Origin: Streptosporangiaceae bacterium
GTDB taxonomy: Bacteria > Actinomycetota > Actinomycetes > Streptosporangiales > Streptosporangiaceae
NCBI GenBank assembly: GCA_030040475.1
Contig: JASHTQ010000697.1
Location: 1 to 5,852 of the forward strand
Direction of reading: 5' to 3'
Length of the DNA stretch: 5,852 bases
This document shows, piece after piece, positions 1 through 4,848 of the stretch (position 1 is the stretch's first letter; every line of letters starts with the position of its first letter). Made by a program: the position numbers and the translations under genes. Below the pieces are notes generated by a model that ran no database searches, was not told where the DNA came from, and worked only from the letters and a program-made list of their open reading frames with translations.

Positions 1-1431
1 GGCGCGCTTCCCGGCGGCCTCGGCGAGCAGGGCTAGCTCCTCGGGGAGGTAGCCGGCCAGGGTGTCGATGTCGGGGACGAGCTCGCGGCAGGCGACCAGG
101 CCGAAGTGGAGCTGGCCGAGGTAGCCGACCAGGGTGATGTTCAGGCCCTGGCCGTCGGTGACGACGGAGACCGGGTAGTGCGCGATGAGCCTGGCGCCGC
201 ACAGGTAGACGGGCACGTTCGGGCCGGGGACGTTGGAGATCGTGATGTTGAACGGCGGCAGCCGGTGCAGCAGGCCGGTGGCGAACACCACCCGGGCCGC
301 CCGGGCGGTCAGCGCGGGCGGGGCGAAGTCGCTGATCTGGTCGACGAGGCCCTGCGGGATCGCGGCCTGCCTGGCCTTGGCGACCTGCGTCGCGGCGTGC
401 ACGATCTCCAGCCGCAGCGCCGGGTCGGTCACGTTCGTCGGCAGCGTGGCCAGCATCGCCGACACCTTGTTGCCGAGCGCGCCGCGGCTGGCCGGGTCGC
501 GCACCGAGACCGGGATCATCGCGACGAGCGGCTGGGCCGGCAGCGCGTCGTGGGCGGTGAGCCAGCGGCGCAGCGCGCCCGCGCACAGCGCCATCACGAC
601 GTCGTTGACCGAGACGCCGAACGCGTTCTTCACCGCCTTGACCGTGTCCAGGTCCACGCTGCGGAAGGCGATCCTGCGGTGCGGCGTGATCGGCTTGTTG
701 AACGGCGTGGCCGGGGGGCGTCCCGGCGCGCCCGCGATCACCGCGCCGTCGCCGCGGTTCAGCCCGAGCATGCCGCCGACCACCGTGCTGACCGCGGGGG
801 CCAGCGTCGGGAGCAGCTTGACCAGCTCGTTGGTCAGCTGGACGGTCTGCACCGGCCGCCAGGCCAGCCTGGCGGCCGCGCGCAACGCAAGCGACGGCAG
901 CGGCGGCGGGTTCTCCGGGCGGTACGGCACGGCGGCGGGCAGCGCGCGGCCGGACGGCGCGAGATCGAGCAGGACGGTCAGCAGCTCGGCGCCGGACGCC
1001 CCGTCGATCGCGGCGTGGTGGATCTTGGTGTAGACCGCGGCCCGCTTCTTGGCCAGCCCGGTGATCAGGTAGATCTCCCACAGCGGGCGGCTGCGGTCAA
1101 GCGGCCTGGCGTGCAGCCTGCTGACCTGCTCGGTCAGCTGCGCGTCCGAGCCCGGGCGGGGCAGCGCGATCTCCCTGACGTGGTACTCGATGTCGAAGTC
1201 CGGGTCGTCGACCCAGTAGGGCTGGTCCAGGCCGAGCGGCACGTTCAGCAGCTTGCGCCGCAGCACCGGGACCAGCGGGACGCGCTCGGCCAGCACCTCG
1301 GTCAGCCGGGCCAGGTTCAGCGGCCGGGGCGCGCCGGCCGGGTCCACCAGGCTCAGCCCGCCGACGTGGCCGGTGGTGGTGGCGGTCTCCAGCGCGAGGA
1401 AGGAGGCGTCGAGCCCGGTGAGCTGCTGCAT
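1..1431 (-). CDS. Wax ester synthase/diacylglycerol acyltransferase (WS/DGAT), 3' end cut by window
   Basis: This bifunctional acyltransferase family transfers acyl groups from acyl-CoA to fatty alcohols or diacylglycerol, making wax esters or triacylglycerol at the cytoplasmic membrane and lipid bodies. The start at 1431 gives the canonical family N-terminus (MQQLTGLDASFLALE) and is preceded by a strong Shine-Dalgarno. Visible motifs are PLWE at residues 116-119, the catalytic HHxxxDG (HHAAIDG, residues 138-144), NDVV at 276-279 and FNITISNVPGP at 394-404. All lie in one unbroken frame. The 477 codons present approach the usual full length of about 460-480, so only a few C-terminal residues should be missing. 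The gene is last of three on this strand and its start lies inside the alpha/beta-hydrolase frame, suggesting co-transcription and translational coupling. The family is secure. Whether it favours wax esters, triacylglycerol or another acceptor cannot be read from sequence. Confidence 0.95.
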   Translation of the reverse strand, partial: MQQLTGLDASFLALETATTTGHVGGLSLVDPAGAPRPLNLARLTEVLAERVPLVPVLRRKLLNVPLGLDQPYWVDDPDFDIEYHVREIALPRPGSDAQLTEQVSRLHARPLDRSRPLWEIYLITGLAKKRAAVYTKIHHAAIDGASGAELLTVLLDLAPSGRALPAAVPYRPENPPPLPSLALRAAARLAWRPVQTVQLTNELVKLLPTLAPAVSTVVGGMLGLNRGDGAVIAGAPGRPPATPFNKPITPHRRIAFRSVDLDTVKAVKNAFGVSVNDVVMALCAGALRRWLTAHDALPAQPLVAMIPVSVRDPASRGALGNKVSAMLATLPTNVTDPALRLEIVHAATQVAKARQAAIPQGLVDQISDFAPPALTARAARVVFATGLLHRLPPFNITISNVPGPNVPVYLCGARLIAHYPVSVVTDGQGLNITLVGYLGQLHFGLVACRELVPDIDTLAGYLPEELALLAEAAGKRA

Positions 1432-2462
1432 GTCCGGTTCCTCCTCGGCCGGCGGGGCGAATCGGCGGCCTCACCGAAATGGCGGCCGAGCCAGTCCTGT
1501 ATCGCGTCGGCCACCGCCTCGGGAACCTCCAGCTGCGGCGTATGCCCGACTCCGGCGAGAATAGTCGTCTCCCACCGCGGATTGCGCGCGGCCGCCCGGC
1601 GCATGCTCGCCACCGGCACAAGCCGGTCGGCGTCGCCGCCGATCAGCAGGACAGGGACGCCGATCCCGGCGGTCATCGCCCAGTAGCGCCGCGAGCGGCC
1701 GATCACCCGAAGCAGCGAACGCGACGCGGCAAGCAGCGACTCGTCACGGGACTGCGTGTCCCGGCGGCGGCGGGCCAGCGCGATCGACGCCTCCACCAGC
1801 GCGGGGTCGGCCCGCGACGGGTCGGCGAAACACAGCTCGATCTGCTGCCGGACGGCCGCCTCCGGCGAGCGGTGCGACAGCGCCCGGGCCAGCACCTCGC
1901 CGAGGCCGGGCAGCGCGAACAGCGCGAACCGGCCGACCACCGACCAGTCCGGCTGCTGCCTCGCCACCGGAGGCGCCGGAAGGGCCGGGTCGATCAGCAC
2001 AAGCCCGGCGACGGTGCCGGGCGACGACGCCGTCTGCAGCACCGAGATCAGCCCGCCCATGGAGTTGCCGACCAGGATCACCGGCGTCCCCGTGACCTCC
2101 CGCGCGAACCGGTCAACGAGCCGCGTGTTGGCCTGCATGGTGGCCTGGCGCCTCGTTCCCGGGGTGAGGCCGAACCCGTGCAGGTCCAGCGCCACCGCCC
2201 GCCGGCCCTCGGCCAGCCGCGGCCCGATCCGGCACCAGTTCAGGTGCGAGCCGCCCAGGCCGTGCACGAAGACAAGCGGCGGACCGCCAGGCCCGCCAGG
2301 CCCGCCAGGGCCGAACTCGATCCAGTGCACCGGGCCGTCCAGCGGGGTCAGGTAACCGCGCGCGCCCCACGGCGCCGCGAACTGGTCGGGGGCCTGGGTC
2401 GGGCCGGCCGGCAAAGGTCCCGCACCGGCAACCGGCGCCCCGCGCCGCGAACTGTCCGCCAT
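1353..2462 (-). CDS. Alpha/beta-hydrolase fold protein (lipase/esterase-like)
   Basis: This is a 369-residue hydrolase of the alpha/beta fold, probably acting on an ester. The oxyanion-hole HG is in VFVHGLGGSHLNW (H67-G68). The nucleophile elbow is GNSMGG with Ser134, the acid is most likely Asp279 in GGDADRLVP, and the catalytic His is 307 in GVGHTPQLEVPE. A cap region lies at about residues 165-265. The first 60 residues are Pro/Gly/Ala-rich, with a GPGGPGGPGG stretch at 51-60, and show no clear signal peptide. The start is uncertain: ATG at 2462 has only a weak Shine-Dalgarno, and an in-frame GTG at 2477 is an alternative. The fold ends near WLGRHF (residue 329). The remaining 40 residues are low-complexity Arg/Ser/Pro and run 79 bp into the WS/DGAT gene, so the true C-terminus is in doubt. 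Position beside WS/DGAT suggests a lipid ester substrate; this is inference. Confidence 0.9.
   Translation of the reverse strand: MADSSRRGAPVAGAGPLPAGPTQAPDQFAAPWGARGYLTPLDGPVHWIEFGPGGPGGPGGPPLVFVHGLGGSHLNWCRIGPRLAEGRRAVALDLHGFGLTPGTRRQATMQANTRLVDRFAREVTGTPVILVGNSMGGLISVLQTASSPGTVAGLVLIDPALPAPPVARQQPDWSVVGRFALFALPGLGEVLARALSHRSPEAAVRQQIELCFADPSRADPALVEASIALARRRRDTQSRDESLLAASRSLLRVIGRSRRYWAMTAGIGVPVLLIGGDADRLVPVASMRRAAARNPRWETTILAGVGHTPQLEVPEAVADAIQDWLGRHFGEAADSPRRPRRNRTCSSSPGSTPPSSRWRPPPPPATSAG
1438..1446 (-). promoter_or_regulatory. Ribosome binding site of the WS/DGAT gene
   Basis: The minus strand reads GAGGAGGAA, followed by 6 nt and then the ATG at 1431. This near-perfect Shine-Dalgarno fixes the acyltransferase start. 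It lies inside the upstream hydrolase frame, so ribosomes translating the hydrolase tail would pass over it. Confidence 0.85.
2284..2310. repeat. Three tandem 9-bp units inside the hydrolase gene
   Basis: The unit CCGCCAGGC occurs three times head to tail, the last copy differing in its final base. On the coding strand it gives the Pro-Gly-Gly repeats just before the first core strand of the hydrolase. It is probably a slippage-expanded linker whose copy number may vary between strains. Confidence 0.8.
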
Positions 2463-2481
2463 GCCACCATCATCCACGGAG

Positions 2482-2512
2482 CCCGCCAGCCACGGGCACC
2501 CGCCAGCCACGG
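2482..2512. repeat. 14-bp perfect direct repeat between two genes
   Basis: CCCGCCAGCCACGG occurs at 2482-2495 and again at 2499-2512, separated by GCA, giving a 17-bp period. The pair fills most of the 56-nt gap between the stop of the small membrane protein (2519) and the start of the hydrolase (2462). It could be a slippage duplication or a paired binding site; the sequence does not decide. Confidence 0.75.
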
Positions 2513-2518
2513 CGAGCG

Positions 2519-2701
2519 TCAGCCACTGGGCAGCTCGCCGGCGGCGGCGATGAGCACGAACATCGCGTAGGCGGCGATGAGCAGCGCCAGCAGGAGCGCC
2601 GCGGGCCTTCGTCCCCGGGCGGCGAGGATGGCCACCGGCAGCATGCCGAGGGCGGCGCACCCGGCGAATGCGTACAGCGAGACCTTGAGCAGGGTGGTCA
2701 T
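2519..2701 (-). CDS. Small two-helix membrane protein, unknown function
   Basis: This 60-residue protein belongs to no family I recognise. It has two hydrophobic stretches, roughly residues 7-28 and 33-54, separated by a short basic turn (RGRR, 29-32), and ends with a polar GELPSG tail. By the positive-inside rule the basic turn should face the cytoplasm, with both ends outside. The ATG at 2701 has a good Shine-Dalgarno, GGAAGG at 2713-2708, spaced 6 nt. It is the first gene of the minus-strand group, 56 nt upstream of the hydrolase, so it may share a transcript with the hydrolase and acyltransferase. The good ribosome site and clean helix-turn-helix hydrophobic pattern argue that it is real rather than a chance frame. 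Confidence 0.72.
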   Translation of the reverse strand: MTTLLKVSLYAFAGCAALGMLPVAILAARGRRPAALLLALLIAAYAMFVLIAAAGELPSG

Positions 2702-2844
2702 GGCGCACCTTCCGCCGACGCGGGCGCGTCACCTGACCCTGGGCACCCCTGGCGCCGCCGCGACACGGTACCGGGCCATCGCGGCCCTGACGTGCCCGCG
2801 GGCCCCTGCCATCCTGCGGCCAAGTCCCACCCATCCGGCTCGAC

Positions 2845-2875
2845 GTTATCCGGCGGCTGGGCGCCGCCCGGTAAC
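2845..2875. repeat. Inverted repeat able to form a 13-bp hairpin
   Basis: The arms 2845-2857 and 2863-2875 are complementary at 11 of 13 positions around the 5-nt loop TGGGC. In plus-strand RNA a further T-G position becomes a wobble pair, leaving one C-C mismatch, so the plus transcript would fold slightly better. There is no T-tract. It may be a structured untranslated leader, part of a small RNA, or a GC-rich repeat element. Confidence 0.65.
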
Positions 2876-3001
2876 CCGCTCCGCCACGGGCACGATCCTG
2901 ATCCGCCATCGCTGCCGGAGGAACCGACCCGTTTCCCCAGCTGCAGTATTCCCACCGCGTGCGGCTCTGCACCATTTGACGTCCACGGATGTCCGCGGGC
3001 G

Positions 3002-3062
3002 GGCCGGCCTGGCCGCGGCGCCGATGACCGTGTGAGTCGCTCCGCCGCGGGCCGGGCCGGCC
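3002..3062. repeat. Long inverted repeat, about 19-bp stem
   Basis: The arm at 3002-3020 pairs with 3043-3062 through 19 base pairs, with a single bulged G (3051) and one G-U wobble (3010 with 3054) in plus-strand RNA. The loop is 22 nt (3021-3042) and includes a possible inner GAC/GTC pairing. The hairpin ends about 80 nt before the REC-kinase start and just upstream of the AT-rich promoter candidate. No plus-strand gene lies upstream for it to terminate. Confidence 0.7.
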
Positions 3063-3087
3063 ACAGCGCCCGATCGGGCTCGTCACT

Positions 3088-3117
3088 CTTGGTATATATT
3101 GAAATACTCCAAGTAAT
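3088..3117 (+). promoter_or_regulatory. AT-rich promoter/operator candidate for the REC-kinase gene
   Basis: This is the only AT-rich patch in the window. It contains an imperfect dyad, CTTGG at 3088-3092 and CCAAG at 3109-3113, with further matching bases inside (9 of 13 pairs). TATATT at 3095-3100 fits a -10 element and would place the transcript start near 3107, about 38 nt before the ATG at 3145. I see no good -35 upstream of it. Alternatively TTGGTA (3089-3094) could be a -35 element with a weak -10 near 3113. Which reading is right is not decidable here. Confidence 0.4.
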
Positions 3118-3144
3118 CAGATCGCTCCCCGAGAGGCGATACGG

Positions 3145-4362
3145 ATGACTAGTGGCATGGGGCATGAGGATGTGACGGCGTGGCCCGCCGCCGCCGTCAA
3201 TGGTTCGGGCGAGCCCGGGGCAGGCAGCGATGCCGCCCCCGGGCCGTTGCGGTTGCTGTTGCTCGAGGACGACGTCAGCGACGCGTTTTTGACCCGGACG
3301 ACGCTGCACGAGGCGGGCGTCGCCGCCGAGTGGCAGGTCGTGAACAGGCTGGCGGACATCGACTTCGACGTCGTCGGCGACTGGGCCGACTGCGCCCTTG
3401 TCGATCTCGGGTTGCCCGACGGGCGCGGCCTGGAGGTGATCAGGACGATCCTGCAGCGGGCTCCGCTGATCCCCGTGGTCGTCGTCAGCGGCGCGAGCGA
3501 CCGTGACCTGGCCCTCGCCGCGGTTCGCGAAGGCGCCCAGGATTACCTGGTCAAGGGCCATTTCGACGGCAGCCTGCTGGCCAAGACCGTGTCCTACGCG
3601 ATCGAGCGCAAGCTGCTCGAGCGCGAGCTGCACCGAACCCAGCAGCTGGCCCGGCTGGGCAGGCTGGCCGGCGGCGTGGCCCATCACTTCAACAACCTGC
3701 TGGCCGTCATCGCGAACTACGCGCAGTTCGTGGCGGAGGCGATCGCCACCGCGCAGCAGCACGAGCGGGACGACTGGCAGGAGGTGCGCGACGACATCGG
3801 GCAGATCAAGGAGGCCGCCCAGCGAGCCGCGCAGCTGACCAGGCAGCTGATGATATTCGCCGAGCAGGACCTGACCAGCCCGCGGGTCATCCAGCTGAAC
3901 GAGGTCATCGACGCGGCCAGCGGACAGATCGCGGCCCGGCTCGGCGATCGCATCACGCTGCGCTGCGCCCTGGACCCGAACCTGGTTCCGGTGGTCGCCG
4001 ACCGCGGCCATATCGAGCTCGTGCTGGCGTACCTGACCGAGAACTCCGCGGAGGCCATGGCCGAGGGCGGGACGGTGACGATCAGGACCTGCACGGTGGA
4101 CGGCGCGACGATAGGCCGGCCGGCCGGCCGGTGCGCGCGGCTGGAGGTCCGCGACACCGGCAGCGGGATCAGCGCCGACGTCCTGGACACGATCTTCGAC
4201 CCGTTCTTCACCACCAAGCCGGTCGGCCGCGGCGCCGGGCTGGGGATGGCGGTGGTGCACGCGATCGCGACCCGGTGCGGCGGCCGGGTCGGGGTGGAAT
4301 CCGAGCCCGGGGTCGGGACCTCGGTCGCGATGGTCTTTCCCGCCGCCCCCGGCCTGGGCTGA
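3145..4362 (+). CDS. Hybrid signalling protein: N-terminal receiver domain plus histidine kinase
   Basis: This 405-residue cytoplasmic protein has no membrane segment. After a loose 33-residue N-terminus comes a receiver domain (about 35-150) with acidic pocket E41-D42-D43, phospho-acceptor D87 in ALVDLGLPDG, Ser115 and Lys137. A short helical linker leads to a HisKA domain (about 165-245) with H-box GGVAHHFNNLL, where His180 should be the phosphorylated residue. The HATPase domain (about 285-400) shows N300 in the N-box, G1 DTGSG (337-341), F-box FDPFF (351-355) and G2 GAGLG (363-367). The usual acidic residue after the H-box His is replaced by His181. The ATG at 3145 is chosen because GAGAGG at 3131-3136 lies 8 nt upstream; the Met at codon 5 has no such site. 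The order REC-HisKA-HATPase suggests a kinase switched by phosphorylation from another kinase. It converges on a second two-component pair. Confidence 0.95.
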   Translation: MTSGMGHEDVTAWPAAAVNGSGEPGAGSDAAPGPLRLLLLEDDVSDAFLTRTTLHEAGVAAEWQVVNRLADIDFDVVGDWADCALVDLGLPDGRGLEVIRTILQRAPLIPVVVVSGASDRDLALAAVREGAQDYLVKGHFDGSLLAKTVSYAIERKLLERELHRTQQLARLGRLAGGVAHHFNNLLAVIANYAQFVAEAIATAQQHERDDWQEVRDDIGQIKEAAQRAAQLTRQLMIFAEQDLTSPRVIQLNEVIDAASGQIAARLGDRITLRCALDPNLVPVVADRGHIELVLAYLTENSAEAMAEGGTVTIRTCTVDGATIGRPAGRCARLEVRDTGSGISADVLDTIFDPFFTTKPVGRGAGLGMAVVHAIATRCGGRVGVESEPGVGTSVAMVFPAAPGLG

Positions 4363-4363
4363 G

Positions 4364-4394
4364 CGGCCGGGCGCCCGGGGTGCCCGGGCGGCCG
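4364..4394. terminator. Shared hairpin terminator between convergent genes
   Basis: Between the stop of the REC-kinase (4362) and the stop of the response regulator (4402) lies an inverted repeat. GCCCGGG (4373-4379) pairs with CCCGGGC (4383-4389) around a 3-nt loop, and the stem extends after a 4-nt bulge by CGGCC (4364-4368) with GGCCG (4390-4394). There is no T-run, which is common for terminators of high-GC actinomycetes. It can act in both directions and fills nearly the whole 39-nt gap. Confidence 0.7.
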
Positions 4395-4401
4395 AGCCCG
4401 G

Positions 4402-4848
4402 CTACCTGGGCGGCAGCCGCACCATGCTGACGAAGAACTCGTCCACGGCGTGCACCACGCTGAGGAACCTGGTGAGGTCGACCGGTTTTTGTATGTAGGC
4501 GTTGGCGTGCAGGTCGTAGCTCCTGATGACGTCCTCGTCCGCGCTCGACGTGGTCAGGACGACGACGGGGATCTGGCGGAGCTCGGGGTCGTTCTTGACC
4601 TCGGCGAGCACCTCGAGGCCGCCCTTGCGCGGCAGGTTGAGGTCGAGCAGTATCAGGTCGGGACGGTTGGCCTGCTCGTGCGGCGGCCGCTGGCGGAGGT
4701 AGGCAAGCGCCTCGACGCCATCCTGCATGACGTGGATGATGTTGTTGACCTTGCTCTCGGCGAGCGCCCGCCGGGTGAGCACGACGTCCCCCGGGTCGTC
4801 CTCGATCAGCAGGATCTCGACGGGAGATCCCAGCCGCGTTCCGTTCAT
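4402..4848 (-). CDS. Single-domain response regulator, Rcp1-like
   Basis: This 148-residue protein is a receiver domain with no output domain. It shows the acidic pocket E16-D17-D18, phospho-acceptor D69 in DLILLDLNLP, Thr99 in VVVLTTS, and Lys121 in the conserved KP pair. The IEDDPGDVVLTRRAL start and the NLPRKGG segment after the phospho-acceptor match the Rcp1 family, the partners of cyanobacterial phytochrome-type kinases. It probably receives phosphate from the kinase encoded just upstream and passes the signal on by protein contact. Its ATG overlaps the kinase stop as ATGA (4845-4848), and GGAGGA (4862-4857) lies 8 nt upstream inside the kinase gene, so the two are translationally coupled. 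The target of the phosphorylated regulator is not visible. Confidence 0.95.
   Translation of the reverse strand: MNGTRLGSPVEILLIEDDPGDVVLTRRALAESKVNNIIHVMQDGVEALAYLRQRPPHEQANRPDLILLDLNLPRKGGLEVLAEVKNDPELRQIPVVVLTTSSADEDVIRSYDLHANAYIQKPVDLTRFLSVVHAVDEFFVSMVRLPPR

Larger units (their letters stand above)
2702..3144. other. Divergent intergenic region with no convincing gene
   Basis: This stretch separates the minus-strand membrane-protein gene from the plus-strand REC-kinase gene and should hold the promoters of both. Open frames exist on both strands, but their translations are Pro/Arg/Ala/Gly-rich, resemble no family, and mostly lack a ribosome site. The region holds two long inverted repeats and an AT-rich patch near 3090-3118, listed separately. 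I looked for riboswitch cores (cobalamin, SAM and cyclic-di-AMP types) on both strands and recognised none. Confidence 0.7.

Noticed and set aside
1097..1621. Minus-strand open frame of 174 codons over the WS/DGAT start
   Set aside because: It is in a different frame from both motif-bearing genes on the same strand, and its product is an Arg/Ala/Gly-rich sequence without a domain.
106..1686. Long plus-strand open frame (526 codons)
   Set aside because: It lies antisense to the WS/DGAT and hydrolase genes, its product is dominated by Arg, Gln, Val, Gly and Asp with no motif, and such mirror frames are expected in high-GC DNA.
2773..2803. Short GGGCC/GGCCC hairpin and adjacent GCCCGCGGGC palindrome
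   Set aside because: Stems of only about 5 bp are expected by chance at this GC content, and nothing else supports a role.
2846..3064. Minus-strand frame of 72 codons in the intergenic region
   Set aside because: Low-complexity Arg/Ala/Gly product, no family resemblance, and it spans both inverted repeats.
2463..3086. Upstream extension of the hydrolase frame to 3086 (577 codons)
   Set aside because: The frame stays open by chance through the small membrane-protein gene and the intergenic region; the added residues look like non-coding translation and the hydrolase fold needs none of them.
2792..3148. Plus-strand frame of 118 codons whose TGA overlaps the REC-kinase ATG as ATGA
   Set aside because: The overlap looks like translational coupling, but the product is Pro/Arg/Ser-rich with no recognisable features, it crosses both hairpins and the AT-rich promoter candidate, and it has no clear ribosome site. 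Conservation in relatives would reopen it.
2698..4260. Minus-strand frame of 520 codons opposite the REC-kinase
   Set aside because: It is antisense to a gene with every receiver and kinase motif in place; the Arg/Gln/Asp/Val-rich product is a shadow.
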